The position numbers and the translations under genes were made by a program. From the NCBI RefSeq assembly GCF_000022545.1, contig NC_012883.1:1666276-1730275 (forward strand): 64,000 nucleotides of DNA. The letters are read 5' to 3'. This document shows, piece by piece, positions 42,997 to 52,830 of the stretch (the stretch's first letter is position 1; every line of letters starts with the position of its first letter). The stretch comes from Thermococcus sibiricus MM 739. Lineage in GTDB: Archaea > Methanobacteriota_B > Thermococci > Thermococcales > Thermococcaceae. The notes beneath the pieces are model-generated. The model did not search any database and had not been told where the DNA came from. It saw only the letters and a program-made list of their open reading frames with translations.

Positions 42997-43647
42997 TCAC
43001 TCGAGCTTCTTGTAGCATAACCACCAGTCATAGCACTCGATTTCGCCTTTAGCTTTGGCCTCTTCGCGTTTCTTAACTTGGTCAACTGTGCTTGCAGGTG
43101 GGACAATAACCTTGTCACCAATGAGCTCATTGTTAGGCCACTTGTGCGGCAAAGCTACGCCTTTCTCGGTGCTGATCTTGAGGGCTTTCACAAGGCGGAG
43201 TATTTCGTCCCAGTCCCTGCCGACCTCTGCTGGATAGTAAACTATCGCCCTTATGATGCCCCTGTCATCAACTACAAAAACGGCTCTGGCCGTTGTCGTT
43301 GCACCGCTTGGAATCATACCAAGCCTGTCGGCAAGTTCACCCCGGTCGTCCGCTATGACGGGGAAGGTTATCTCCTCACCAAGGTTCTCCTTGATCCATT
43401 CCATCCATTTTATGTGGCTGAACACTTGGTCAACACTGAGTCCTATGGGCTCAACGCCAAGCTCCCGGAACTTATCTACCCTCTTCTGAAGAGCATAGAA
43501 CTCTGTTGTACAAACCGGGGTAAAATCTGCTGGATGGCTGAAAAGAAGGAACCACTTGCCCTTCTCTGCAAAGTACTCTGGAAGCTTTATTGCCCCGTGG
43601 GTAGTCTTAACCTCAACTTCCGGGAACTTTTCTCCAATAGCTACCAT
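42997..43647 (-). CDS. Three-cysteine archaeal thioredoxin peroxidase (Prx6-type)
   Basis: 216 residues. The peroxidatic Cys is in [17 protein letters not shown], and the C-terminal pair is in [14 protein letters not shown], the layout of the Aeropyrum pernix decameric enzyme. It has the Prx6-like C-terminal arm ([20 protein letters not shown]). It reduces hydrogen and alkyl peroxides. A TATA-like AGTTTATATATC is on the minus strand near 43694-43705. A GTTGTAAAC half-type SurR motif (43674-43682) near the start may be chance. Confidence 0.94.
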   Translation of the reverse strand: MVAIGEKFPEVEVKTTHGAIKLPEYFAEKGKWFLLFSHPADFTPVCTTEFYALQKRVDKFRELGVEPIGLSVDQVFSHIKWMEWIKENLGEEITFPVIADDRGELADRLGMIPSGATTTARAVFVVDDRGIIRAIVYYPAEVGRDWDEILRLVKALKISTEKGVALPHKWPNNELIGDKVIVPPASTVDQVKKREEAKAKGEIECYDWWLCYKKLE

Positions 43648-43785
43648 TTCTCATCACCTCATAGGTTGTTTCTGTTGTAAACTTTATAGGTTCTGATATA
43701 TAAACTTTTTGGTTTGCCTAACAAAATTTGTAGATCCTAACTAGTTTTGATAACTTCCCATTATTAACTTCGAAAAAAGAACACC

Positions 43786-44526
43786 TCAAAGAGAGACGAG
43801 TTCCAAAACCAGCTCGTACTTTTCACAGTGTTCCTTCAATCTCTCCGCAACCCTCGTATCCCTCCCAAGAACGGGCCAGAGGATCGAATCTATATGCAGC
43901 GGAGGAATTCCAACTTCCTTTGAAACTTCCCTCCAGAAAGTCGTAGAGTTTCTGTCCGTGAACCTTCTCGTGTAGTTTTCAATTCTGAAGTCTTTTGGAA
44001 TGTCAATCTCCATTGGATACGGAATAAAGTCTCCAAAAGCTATTCTGGATGCATAGCCAAACATTTTAACGGCAAAAACGATTGTCTTTGCATCCTCCTT
44101 TGCGTTCATGACCTTAGCTAAACGATCCCTAAACCTCAGCATGTTTTGATAGTACTTTCTTAGATCTTCAATCGCCAATGAATTCAAAAAAGGCTCCAGC
44201 TTTTTAAGACGATTCAATTTCAGCTGAATTAATCTTTTGTTACTTTTTGATCTTGGCAAGAACTCGGAGTAAGCCTTTACAATACTCTCTATCGGAGGTT
44301 TTTTTGAGAAATAGTTTGAAAACTCCCACCACCAGTTTTCTCCTTTACCTGAAAGCTGATAACTCACAATTGAGTTTGCTATCACTAGCTTGAGGAAAAG
44401 CTCATCATCGTTTAGGTTTTTGTGAAGGCTCTCCAAAGCTGAAAACTGCAGATCAACTTTCTCCTCGATAGTTCTAGCACATTCAATGCCAAGTTCTTTG
44501 AGAATACTTTTGAGGAATTCTACTTT
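43786..44526 (-). CDS. Archaeal 8-oxoguanine DNA glycosylase/lyase (AGOG)
   Basis: About 246 residues. It shows the AGOG-type helix-hairpin-helix glycosylase pattern: 'TIVFAVKMFGYASRIAF' with the catalytic Lys, FIPYPMEIDIPKDFRIENYTRRF with the following Asp region, and VGIPPLHIDSILWPVLG. It removes 8-oxoguanine from DNA, the main lesion from oxidation. GGTGAG lies four bases before TTG 44526; an in-frame TTG at 44541 would add five residues. It fits the surrounding oxidative-stress block. Confidence 0.85.
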   Translation of the reverse strand, partial: KVEFLKSILKELGIECARTIEEKVDLQFSALESLHKNLNDDELFLKLVIANSIVSYQLSGKGENWWWEFSNYFSKKPPIESIVKAYSEFLPRSKSNKRLIQLKLNRLKKLEPFLNSLAIEDLRKYYQNMLRFRDRLAKVMNAKEDAKTIVFAVKMFGYASRIAFGDFIPYPMEIDIPKDFRIENYTRRFTDRNSTTFWREVSKEVGIPPLHIDSILWPVLGRDTRVAERLKEHCEKYELVLELVSL

Positions 44527-44589
44527 CAATTTTCTCACCAAAAAGAAATAGGAGTAGAGATTTATAGAATTTGTGAAAAGATAAAAAGG

Positions 44590-45198
44590 CTATTCAGCCT
44601 TTTTTTCTTCTTCAGCATCTTTCTTTTCCTGTGACTTGGGCTTTGCTGGTGGTTTAAGACCATAACCGAGTATTTTAAATTCAAAAGTGCTCCCATCCCT
44701 AAGGGTATATCTAACTTTCCCATCTTCAAGATATTCGATCTTAGCTAATGGATGCCTGTAGTCTTCGAATTTTCTCACCATATCTTCTGGCAATGGAATC
44801 CAGTCAAAGAGCTCAAGTTCTTCTTCTTTCCACTCTGTAGTTAAGAGATAGTGCTCCACATGGCCCAGTGCTCCAGTAGGACATACATCAACACAAAACT
44901 GACAGAAAGTACATCTTCCATAGTCTATCTTTGGATGTGCTCTTTTTTCTCCCTCAATCCATGTCATCTCTATAGCCCTTGCGGGACATATCTGACCACA
45001 CATATTACAACCAATGCATGTCTTCCAGTTGAGAGTATGGAATCCACGGTATTTTTCAGCAATTTGTGTGGGTTCATAGGGGATTTTTATAGTTACAGGC
45101 TTTTTGAAGAGGTATTTTATACTAAGCCAGGGTTTCAAGAAAGAGGGCCTCTTCTTAACCTTCTCTTCAGGTGCAATTTTAAATTTAGCTTCACTCAT
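44590..45198 (-). CDS. mbxN: MBS/Mbx subunit N: two 4Fe-4S ferredoxin-like protein (NuoI-like)
   Basis: 202 residues. Two cluster motifs, CIGCNMCGQICP and CTFCQFCVDVCP, each followed by a distant Pro-rich Cys. They carry electrons from ferredoxin to the J/L module. The C-terminal tail is long and charged. It is the last gene of the 13-gene complex. Confidence 0.94.
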   Translation of the reverse strand: MSEAKFKIAPEEKVKKRPSFLKPWLSIKYLFKKPVTIKIPYEPTQIAEKYRGFHTLNWKTCIGCNMCGQICPARAIEMTWIEGEKRAHPKIDYGRCTFCQFCVDVCPTGALGHVEHYLLTTEWKEEELELFDWIPLPEDMVRKFEDYRHPLAKIEYLEDGKVRYTLRDGSTFEFKILGYGLKPPAKPKSQEKKDAEEEKKAE

Positions 45199-45204
45199 TT
45201 TTCA

Positions 45205-46380
45205 TCACCTGTCTATGTCGGGTGGACAGTTTCCTAAGGTCATCAATATAACCGGCACGTCTGCTATTCTAGCCCCCACTAAAAGCTGCTCTATTACTCT
45301 AATTCCATGGGATATGCTTGGACCTCTTATCTGGACTCTGTATGGCTTGTTTCCTCCATCGCTTACAACATAGGCTCCAAAATCTCCACCAGTAGCTTCT
45401 ACGTGAGCATAAGCATCTCCTGCAGGAACCTTAAATCTTGGGAGAGCCTTTAATTTTGGATCTTCAACTTTGTATGGGCCATCTGGCGGGCCCATCTCAA
45501 GCAGCTGTTCGAGGATGTAAAGATCCTGTTCAATTTCAAATCTCCTCACAAGTGCTCTAGCCAAAGAATCGCCTTCTTTGAGAACAGGTACTTCAAAATC
45601 AAGCTCTGGATAGAGTAAGTAGGGATCTAATCTCCTTACATCTGCTTTTACTCCTGTAGCTCTTAAGTTTGGGCCGGTAACGCCTTCTGCTAAAGCGAAC
45701 TTTTTGTCCATTACTCCAATCCCTTCAAGCCTGTTGTAAGTAATGTAATTCTGAAATAAGATGTTGTCAAAGTCTTTAAGTTTGTCTTTTAGGTATTCCA
45801 CGGTGTCTTTGAGCTGCCTTAACCATTTGTCTCCGGGTATATCTCTTCTAACTCCTCCGGGGATTGTGTAAATGTGGTAAACCCTCGCCCCAGTAAGCTG
45901 TTCAAAGAGTGCCATAAACCGCTCTCTATAAGCAGCGGCCCATTGCCCTGCTGTGTAAACACCAAGCTTAAAGGATAATCCCATTGTCCAGAATAGGTAC
46001 GAAGTAACTCTAGCCATCTCAAGAACAACCGTCCTGATCCATTGAGCTCTTTCTGGAACCTCCCATCCCACAAGCTCATCAACGGCCATGGAATAAACAG
46101 CCTCTGGAACATCAGGCTCTGGGACACATACTCTCAAGAGGAGTGCTATGTTTGTATACCATGGCCTTAGCTCGGCAAGTTTCTCAAATCCCCTGTGAAG
46201 GAAGCCTGGATTGGCTATGGCCTTAACAACTCTATGGCCATCCAGTTTTAAGATTAAGCTGTAATTCTCAGTAGCCATGTGCTGGGGTCCAAAAAACAGC
46301 TCATAAGTGTCCTTTTCAAGAGGTAAAAGCTCCATGCCATTCTCTCTCGCTTCCCTAACCAATTCTTGTTGTGAAACCAT
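45205..46380 (-). CDS. mbxL: MBS/Mbx subunit L: large catalytic-type subunit lacking the NiFe ligands
   Basis: About 391 residues from ATG 46380 after GAGGTGA, a NuoD/hydrogenase large-subunit homologue. NiFe hydrogenases need CxxC near each end. Here the N-terminal site is LRVCVPEPDV and the C-terminal site LGNCPPDIDR, one Cys each, so a NiFe centre cannot form. This agrees with the sulfane-sulfur-reducing MBS complex rather than the hydrogen-evolving Mbh. Confidence 0.94.
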   Translation of the reverse strand: MVSQQELVREARENGMELLPLEKDTYELFFGPQHMATENYSLILKLDGHRVVKAIANPGFLHRGFEKLAELRPWYTNIALLLRVCVPEPDVPEAVYSMAVDELVGWEVPERAQWIRTVVLEMARVTSYLFWTMGLSFKLGVYTAGQWAAAYRERFMALFEQLTGARVYHIYTIPGGVRRDIPGDKWLRQLKDTVEYLKDKLKDFDNILFQNYITYNRLEGIGVMDKKFALAEGVTGPNLRATGVKADVRRLDPYLLYPELDFEVPVLKEGDSLARALVRRFEIEQDLYILEQLLEMGPPDGPYKVEDPKLKALPRFKVPAGDAYAHVEATGGDFGAYVVSDGGNKPYRVQIRGPSISHGIRVIEQLLVGARIADVPVILMTLGNCPPDIDR

Positions 46381-46390
46381 TTTTCTCACC

Positions 46391-46918
46391 TCAGATTACA
46401 TAGTTCTCCTTATCCTCTTCAAACCTATCAAGCAGTTTGTATTTCTTCTTTACATAACTAAGCATATCGAAGTCTTTTCTGTGAGAAACGCCTGCTTCCT
46501 TGTCTTCATCCTCAAGAATCCATGGCATTTTAAGCTTATCGTTGCCTTCAAACGTCACTTTATAGAATTCATGGGCATCCCTCTCGTAAGTTTCGGCAAC
46601 TGGATAGATGTCCCTAACGCTCGGCACCCTAGCTTTATCAACGTCCCTTGGAATTCTCGTCTTTACAAATGCATGAACAGCGTGAGTATAACTCCACATT
46701 TGATAAACAAGCTCTATCTCTCCATCCTTAATCCAGTCTACTGCTGTTATTTGCATCATAGTTTCAAAATTGCTCTCCTTAAGCAGTGTGAGAAATTCTC
46801 TAATTCTCTCTGCGGGGATATGAAACTCTATTCTCCTAGCTCTTCTAACCTTTCCCTCTGCATATGATGCCTTTTCAAGAATTTGCCTCACTATATTCTC
46901 CTCTTTTTCCAGTATCAT
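46391..46918 (-). CDS. mbxK: MBS/Mbx subunit K: NuoC-like
   Basis: 175 residues. Features include 'VDWIKDGEIELVYQMWSY' and 'DIYPVAETYERDAHEFYKVTFEGN', with the E-R-E/D-xx-E/D pattern of the 30-kDa subunit family. It ends with a YVKKKYKLLDRFEEDKE tail. It supports assembly of the L and J subunits. It lies in order after J. Confidence 0.92.
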   Translation of the reverse strand: MILEKEENIVRQILEKASYAEGKVRRARRIEFHIPAERIREFLTLLKESNFETMMQITAVDWIKDGEIELVYQMWSYTHAVHAFVKTRIPRDVDKARVPSVRDIYPVAETYERDAHEFYKVTFEGNDKLKMPWILEDEDKEAGVSHRKDFDMLSYVKKKYKLLDRFEEDKENYVI

Positions 46919-46921
46919 GTT

Positions 46922-47503
46922 TCACTCCTCCCTAACTTCCTTCTTTTTGTTCATTAACCATGGAATCCATCTTCTCGCAGTCTTTTCTCTCCATCCCTCA
47001 CCAAAGAGTTCGTCCTGATTTTTCTTGTAGTATTCGTAGTTTTCCTTGTAGCGCTTCCATCCGTCGGCCTTACCACTATCAATGAGTTCCATTATCTTCT
47101 TGATGCCATCCATAACTGCCTCAGGCCTTGGCATACATCCCGCTATTGCAACATCAACTGGCAGGTACTTGTCAAGGTGCTTGATAGCATTGTAACCGTC
47201 CCAATAGATCCCCCCATTTAGTGGACATGAACCGTGAGCAAGGACGTACTTTGGATCAGGTTGCATTTCGTAAGTTATGATAATTCTTTTAAGCGTCTTT
47301 GGGGTAACATAACCGGTGATTAGGAAGAGATCAGCCATTCTTGGGGCTGGATTAGGCATCATACCAAAACGCTCTAGATCGTATCTTGAAGTCATTAGAG
47401 GAGGCATTTCTATACCGCCACATCCTGTACAAAACGCCACAATCCACATGCTCCTTTTTCTCGCAAAGTTGATGAGTGGTTCATATAATCTCCAATCGAC
47501 CAT
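46922..47503 (-). CDS. mbxJ: MBS/Mbx subunit J: NuoB-like small subunit with proximal 4Fe-4S cluster
   Basis: 193 residues. Cluster ligands are seen in VAFCTGCGGIEMPPL, AHGSCPLNGGIYWDG and IAGCMPRPEAVMDG. It passes electrons to the active site at L. The C-terminus is basic (RRWIPWLMNKKKEVREE). Confidence 0.95.
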   Translation of the reverse strand: MVDWRLYEPLINFARKRSMWIVAFCTGCGGIEMPPLMTSRYDLERFGMMPNPAPRMADLFLITGYVTPKTLKRIIITYEMQPDPKYVLAHGSCPLNGGIYWDGYNAIKHLDKYLPVDVAIAGCMPRPEAVMDGIKKIMELIDSGKADGWKRYKENYEYYKKNQDELFGEGWREKTARRWIPWLMNKKKEVREE

Positions 47504-47514
47504 TTTTCTTCACC

Positions 47515-48444
47515 TCACAGAGTCGCTAATATTGCCCCCAGAGCAGCTATTATTGTAGGCCATTTCCAGTAGAACCTAGCAGCTTGATCTATAGTGAACC
47601 TTGGGAATATTGCGCCCATGAAAGTTGCCACCAGAAGTACCGCAATCTGCTTAATGAGGAGTACAGCCAAAGTCGCTATTGTATTGAGTATCGAACTTCC
47701 AAATATTGTAATCACCGCTCCCCCAAGGAATATATTTGAGAAGAACAGTGTCTCCCCAAAGAGGGCTATCGCGTGTTGAATCTGAAGTATCCCCATGTGT
47801 TTACCGCCAAACTCAACCATTGGGCCAAGGGATATCTCACCTGGTGCAATCATGATATCAAAGGGCTCTTTACCAAACATTGCTTGAAGTACAAGATCGT
47901 AAGCAATTGCTGCAAACAAGAGTGGAAGCGCTGTTATACTCCACCCCATACTCTGCTGGGCCATCACTATTTCATAGGTGCTAAATGTACCATAGTACTC
48001 GGCGAGGGCAACTATGGCGAAACCTAGGGGCACCTGTATGGCAAGCATAGTAAGCAGTGCCCTCTGAGCACCAATGCCAGCATAGGGGTTTCCTGAGCTC
48101 ATTGCTGCAAACATTATTCCAAGCATCGGTATCTCAAGTAGGAAGGTAATTAATACTAAATCACCATAAGCCCTGAGAACACCGATATTTCCAAGAGGTA
48201 TGAACATTATAGCCAGTATTGTTGCTCCCAATGCGTAGATCACACCAAAGTCGTATATTAAACCATGAGTTATGTTGCTTTTCTTTGAAAGGAGCTTAAT
48301 CGTATCTAAGATGGGCTGATAGATAGGAGGCCCAACTCTTCTATGTATTCTTGCGGTGACTATTCTTATTATTCCCATGAACATGAAACCTACGAAAGTT
48401 GCATAAATTAAGATAAAGAGAGCTTTTAAAGCAGTCTCAATCAT
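47515..48444 (-). CDS. mbxM: MBS/Mbx subunit M: NuoH-like membrane subunit
   Basis: 309 residues with about eight membrane helices. The NuoH signature RIHRRVGPPIYQPILDTIKLL is near residue 33, and FGKEPFDIMIAPGEISLGPMVEFGG is the conserved cytosolic loop that couples redox to ion movement. Confidence 0.95.
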   Translation of the reverse strand: MIETALKALFILIYATFVGFMFMGIIRIVTARIHRRVGPPIYQPILDTIKLLSKKSNITHGLIYDFGVIYALGATILAIMFIPLGNIGVLRAYGDLVLITFLLEIPMLGIMFAAMSSGNPYAGIGAQRALLTMLAIQVPLGFAIVALAEYYGTFSTYEIVMAQQSMGWSITALPLLFAAIAYDLVLQAMFGKEPFDIMIAPGEISLGPMVEFGGKHMGILQIQHAIALFGETLFFSNIFLGGAVITIFGSSILNTIATLAVLLIKQIAVLLVATFMGAIFPRFTIDQAARFYWKWPTIIAALGAILATL

Positions 48445-48447
48445 TCT

Positions 48448-50301
48448 TCACACCCCCCAAAGTGCAAGGATTAATAATAGTATCGCGAGATACCATGCAT
48501 AGCTCTGAGTATTTCCATTGTAGATATAAGTCCTCATAACTTCTGCTAGATCTTCAACCCATGTTCCTATGGTGCGATAAAGCCTGTCAAAGCTTACCCT
48601 AAGCCAAAATGCCAATGTCTCTTTGAGTGGAAGGAAGAAGTTTCTCCTTATTGTAAGATTATATTCCATCGTCACAGGGTTAGCAGACTGGTAAGTGTCC
48701 GTAACAGGGACTTTTTTAACTTTTGCACCGAGGAAATAGATTATCCCCGCTATTATTATGCCAACTACAAGATAAATCGTGACTGCTAGTGCATTGTACT
48801 TTCCAAACCCTAGATCTAGTATGAAGAGGTCCCCCCCGATGATTTCTTTTCCAAATATCCTATTGAGCTCTTTTGCAACAAGTCCTGGTGCAATTCCAAG
48901 TATTACATTGAATAGAGCTAAAATTGCCATTGCTATTGCCATTGGAAGTGGAGCGTCTTTTGTGTTGTCCAGGTCAGTGGGTCTCTGTCCAAACCATACT
49001 GCATATACAAATCTTATGAGGTAAACAAACCCAATTGCACTTCCAAAGAACACCATACCACCTAGTATCGGCAAGTTCTGGCTTATTACTGCTTCAAAGA
49101 GAACCCACTTGCTGGCAAACCCAACTAAAGGCGGAATTCCAGCAAGGCTAAGAATGGCTACAAAAGCCATTGCGAATGTAAATGGCATTTTCTCAGCAAG
49201 CCCTCCCATATCTGCGAAAGTTGTTTTACCAGTCCTGTATACTATTGTAGCCACTATGAGGAAGAAAAGGCCCTTAAACAATGCGTGACTAAGAACATGG
49301 AACATTGCTGCTTGAATGCTTAACGCTGTACCAACACCAATTCCTACCAGTATGTATCCAAGTTGGCTTATACTTGAATATGCAAAGAGTTTTCTTATAT
49401 CTTCCTGAAGAGCAGCTAACAGGCCACCAACAATTATAGTTAGACCTCCAAGGAATGCTATGATATAACCAAATTTCGTTGCGCTTCTGAATGCCCCAAA
49501 TTCAAGTGCTAAACGGGTTCCCATAAGTACGTAAAGTAAAATGAACCCATAAACCCCTGCTTTGCTCAGAACTCCACTAAACATCGCTGTATAACTTTGA
49601 TTGGTCTCACTGTAAGCATCTGGGGCCCATACATGTAGTGGAAACATACCCGCTTTAACTCCAAATGCAATGAGGAACAGCAAATAAATTAATGCACTCT
49701 CGTTCTTGCTTATTAGTGTCTCACCGCCAAATGCGCTTGCATATGCATCTTGGTACATTGCTTGTTGAATTGCTCCAAAGTCAAAGGTTCCTAGTTTTGC
49801 ATAAATGATTCCCAGTGCAAGCAGCATTGCATATGCTCCAAAAACGCTTAATAGGAAGTACTTCAACGATGCACTACGGTTGTAGTGAAGCACCATCATA
49901 AAGCTTGCAAATGTCATTATCTCCCAGAAGATAAAGAACGTCATTAAGTCGTTTGCGAGAAAAACCCCAATCACACCGCTGAGGCTCATTAACGCAAATA
50001 ACCACTCATAGCTATCTCTACCTGTGGATACCAATGCCAAAATTGCTGCAAATCCCACTAAAGCTCCTATTCCCAGGAAAAACCAATTTAACGTGTTTAG
50101 AGCAAAGGTTAACTTGAAGACCCCCAAGTTGAGAGCAAAGTTAAGGCCCTCGCCTGTTTTTTGGTAGAGCAGTACAGTATACCCAAGTGGCACTGCAGCA
50201 CCCAAAACACCAAAGATCTCTCTGATTCCCTTAATATCGACAAGCCATGCCAAGGCACCGGCTATTAAAGGAGCAAATACAATTAAAGCCAATTCGTTCA
50301 T
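48448..50301 (-). CDS. mbxH': MBS/Mbx subunit H': large antiporter-like membrane subunit
   Basis: 617 residues, about 16 membrane helices, NuoL/MrpD superfamily. The key ion-path residues are in TFFIFWEIMTFASFMMV (Glu), FGVKAGMFPLHVWAPDAY (Lys) and 'RKLFAYSSISQLGYILVGIG'. A long C-terminal extension with a lateral helix is likely. Two H-type subunits in tandem distinguish the mbx layout from mbh. Confidence 0.93.
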   Translation of the reverse strand: MNELALIVFAPLIAGALAWLVDIKGIREIFGVLGAAVPLGYTVLLYQKTGEGLNFALNLGVFKLTFALNTLNWFFLGIGALVGFAAILALVSTGRDSYEWLFALMSLSGVIGVFLANDLMTFFIFWEIMTFASFMMVLHYNRSASLKYFLLSVFGAYAMLLALGIIYAKLGTFDFGAIQQAMYQDAYASAFGGETLISKNESALIYLLFLIAFGVKAGMFPLHVWAPDAYSETNQSYTAMFSGVLSKAGVYGFILLYVLMGTRLALEFGAFRSATKFGYIIAFLGGLTIIVGGLLAALQEDIRKLFAYSSISQLGYILVGIGVGTALSIQAAMFHVLSHALFKGLFFLIVATIVYRTGKTTFADMGGLAEKMPFTFAMAFVAILSLAGIPPLVGFASKWVLFEAVISQNLPILGGMVFFGSAIGFVYLIRFVYAVWFGQRPTDLDNTKDAPLPMAIAMAILALFNVILGIAPGLVAKELNRIFGKEIIGGDLFILDLGFGKYNALAVTIYLVVGIIIAGIIYFLGAKVKKVPVTDTYQSANPVTMEYNLTIRRNFFLPLKETLAFWLRVSFDRLYRTIGTWVEDLAEVMRTYIYNGNTQSYAWYLAILLLILALWGV

Positions 50302-51782
50302 GGGCTCACCCCCATTAGAGGAACGTTCTTAACGTATTGGGCAACGTCGAAGATATCCCTTCCAGCCTTTTGCATAACGTCCCAGAAGGGTTCTGGATAG
50401 ATTCCAATGACTATTATAAATGCAACCAGCAGAAGCATTATCAATGCCAGAACACTGTTTTCCTTGACCTTTTCTCCTTCTCCTTTGAACCACATAGTAT
50501 GAATGAGTCTTATGTAATAGGTAGCTTCAATAAGACTTGCACCCAGGATTAATGCTACCACCCATGTATATTCGGCATTTAGGGCAGCTAAGATGAGTTG
50601 TATCTTGCTCCAGAAGACATTGAAGAGTGGAATCCCTATGATGCTTATAGCACCAACTGTTATTGCAAAGGCCGTTATCGGCATCCTCTTTCCAAGGCCT
50701 TCAAATTTGCTCATTTCTACCCCACCAAGCTCAATAGCAACGTAACCTACTGCCAAGAACATAAGGGCCTTGACTATTGCGTGATTGAACATGTGGAAGA
50801 CGCTTGCGCTTACACCACTTTCTGTCCCCAGAGCTAAACCCATAGCAATCAGGCCAACTTGGGCTATACTTGAGTATGCAAACATTCTCTTAACGTTATT
50901 CTGCCTCAAAGCACTCATCTCGCCTACTATAACGGTGAGAGTTCCCAAAACTATGAGTAATCTTAAAACTGAACTCCACCCTTCGGCAGCACTTAAGATG
51001 TAAATTATCCTGCCTATAGCATAGAGAGAGGCTTTAACCACAAAGGCAGAAAACATTGCCGTTACCGGGTGTGGAGCTTCCTGATACGCATCAGGAGCCC
51101 AAGCATTGAGGGGGAACTGTTCTGCCTCTACAGCCAATCCAAAGATAAGCAATGCTAAACCTATCTTGGCTGCAGTTGGGTTTATCATTGAAGCTAATTG
51201 ACCAATGTGGGCCATGTTAAGTGTTCCAAGGCTCCCATAGATCAGGGCAATACCAACTAAGAAGAAACTTGAGCCAATCCCTCCAAGGACGACATATTTT
51301 AAAGCTGCTTCACTGGATTCCCCTGTTTTATTATATGCCGTTAATGCATAAGCGCTTATGGCGGTAATTTCCATAAAGACGAAGAGGTTAAAGATATCTC
51401 CAGTGGCAATCATGCCCGTTGCACCAAGCATGAGGAGTAAGAACAACATTGCGTACTTATCTTTTGGTTCAACATTTACTGCCCTCATGCTAAATACTGT
51501 CATCAAAAAGCTTGCAAGTGTTACTACTAGGATAAATACCGCTGCAAAGTGGCCTATGTATAGGTTAATTCCTACTGGTGGCCTAAATCCACCGGCCATG
51601 ATTATTATGGGCTTCCCCGTTATGTAAATTTCATTAAAAACCCATGCCGCTATTCCAGTTTGAACTAACGTGACTACGACCAAGAAAGGCATTATTGCAC
51701 TTTTATTCAGTCTTTTAAGTATTGGGATAAAGAACGCACTAAATAAGGGTAAAGCAATTAAAAGGGAAGCGTATTGACTCAT
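50298..51782 (-). CDS. mbxH: MBS/Mbx subunit H: MrpD-like antiporter subunit
   Basis: 494 residues, about 14 membrane helices. Motifs include IFNLFVFMEITAISAYAL (Glu), FGLAVEAEQFPLNAWAPDAY and KRMFAYSSIAQVGLIAMGLAL. It transports H+ or Na+ as part of the Mrp-like module. It overlaps its neighbours by four bases on each side. Confidence 0.94.
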   Translation of the reverse strand: MSQYASLLIALPLFSAFFIPILKRLNKSAIMPFLVVVTLVQTGIAAWVFNEIYITGKPIIIMAGGFRPPVGINLYIGHFAAVFILVVTLASFLMTVFSMRAVNVEPKDKYAMLFLLLMLGATGMIATGDIFNLFVFMEITAISAYALTAYNKTGESSEAALKYVVLGGIGSSFFLVGIALIYGSLGTLNMAHIGQLASMINPTAAKIGLALLIFGLAVEAEQFPLNAWAPDAYQEAPHPVTAMFSAFVVKASLYAIGRIIYILSAAEGWSSVLRLLIVLGTLTVIVGEMSALRQNNVKRMFAYSSIAQVGLIAMGLALGTESGVSASVFHMFNHAIVKALMFLAVGYVAIELGGVEMSKFEGLGKRMPITAFAITVGAISIIGIPLFNVFWSKIQLILAALNAEYTWVVALILGASLIEATYYIRLIHTMWFKGEGEKVKENSVLALIMLLLVAFIIVIGIYPEPFWDVMQKAGRDIFDVAQYVKNVPLMGVSP

Positions 51783-52120
51783 CCCCTCAACCTCCTTATC
51801 TCCTCTACGTTAAGAGTTTTGTATTTCTCGTAGAGATTTATAACGACGCTCAAAGCCATTGCCGTTGTTGCAACACCAATAACAATTGCCGTGAGAACTA
51901 AAGCTTGAGGAATCGGATCTACCGCTTTATCCGGAGTTATCCCCTCGCTCAATATTGGAGCACTCCTACCACTTACATATCCTACACTGATGAGCAGAAG
52001 ATTGACCCCTGTTTCCATTATGCTCAACCCAACTAGCATCTTTAGAACATTTCTTTTAACCAGAATTGCATAGAGTCCGATCAAGATTAAAGCTATTGAA
52101 GCAAAGTAATATGGGTTCAT
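51779..52120 (-). CDS. mbxG: MBS/Mbx subunit G: MrpC/NuoK-like
   Basis: 113 residues, three membrane helices. 'LKMLVGLSIMETGVNLLLISVGY' holds the conserved Glu of the family, and 'PIPQALVLTAIVIGVATTAMAL' is the MrpC signature. Confidence 0.94.
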   Translation of the reverse strand: MNPYYFASIALILIGLYAILVKRNVLKMLVGLSIMETGVNLLLISVGYVSGRSAPILSEGITPDKAVDPIPQALVLTAIVIGVATTAMALSVVINLYEKYKTLNVEEIRRLRG

Positions 52121-52830
52121 TGCCCTCCCTCCTCGGGCTCTTTAACCATGTTGTCAATAATTCCAGTAAGTTCAGTTCCGACTTTAAGACCAATAAGAAT
52201 GTAGATTATTGGAATAAAGCCCGCACTGAAAAGTCTTCCGATATTCTCCTTTCCTAACCCCCAGCTCTGCCATATCCAATCAAAGAGGAAATACCCACCT
52301 ACTGCTAAACCTATAAGGCCAACTGTCACATAACCAACTCCCGCAAGACCCTCAAGAGGTTCAAAGATCTTGTGGTCTATCTCGTACACTGTGAAGGCCA
52401 CGTAAAGGAGCAAAAATGCTGTTGCAATTGTTGCTCCGCCAGGGAATCCCCCACCCGGAGTTAGGTGGCCGTGAATGAATATATAAGCCCCAAATAGCAT
52501 TACAAATGGCAGTAGAAGCTTTGCACCGGTTGTTAAAACAACACTTCCTTCCTTTTTAGCAGTTCTTTTCCTCTTCTTTCTCCATAGAAGTGCCGCAACG
52601 CCGGTAGAAGCTATGAAGAGCACAGTAACTTCTCCCAGAGTATCAAAACCTCTGTAGTTAACAACCACAGCGGTTACAGCATTTATTGCACCTGTTTCCT
52701 CCGTAACATGCTCAAGGTAGTATTTGCCTACAAGCATTCTATCTTCACCAAATGGAACCTGATCAAGCCCCTTTGCCATCCATAGGCCTATTATGAGGAT
52801 GAAAACTATGGCTAGGATTCGCTTCACCAT
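52117..52830 (-). CDS. mbxF: MBS/Mbx subunit F: MrpB-type membrane subunit
   Basis: About 237 residues from ATG 52830; ATG 52842 is an alternative. The first half holds NYRGFDTLGEVTVLFIASTGVAALL, and the second half has the MrpB domain with FGAYIFIHGHLTPGGGFPGG. About six helices. It completes the DUF4040-MrpB module started by subunit D. Confidence 0.92.
   Translation of the reverse strand: MVKRILAIVFILIIGLWMAKGLDQVPFGEDRMLVGKYYLEHVTEETGAINAVTAVVVNYRGFDTLGEVTVLFIASTGVAALLWRKKRKRTAKKEGSVVLTTGAKLLLPFVMLFGAYIFIHGHLTPGGGFPGGATIATAFLLLYVAFTVYEIDHKIFEPLEGLAGVGYVTVGLIGLAVGGYFLFDWIWQSWGLGKENIGRLFSAGFIPIIYILIGLKVGTELTGIIDNMVKEPEEGGQ

Noticed and set aside
43078-43680. 200-codon + strand frame
   Set aside because: It lies antisense to the thioredoxin peroxidase gene with its complete active-site pattern.
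43674-43682. SurR site (GTTGTAAAC) at the thioredoxin peroxidase promoter
   Set aside because: Only the short GTTn3AAC core is present, which is expected by chance several times in 64 kb.
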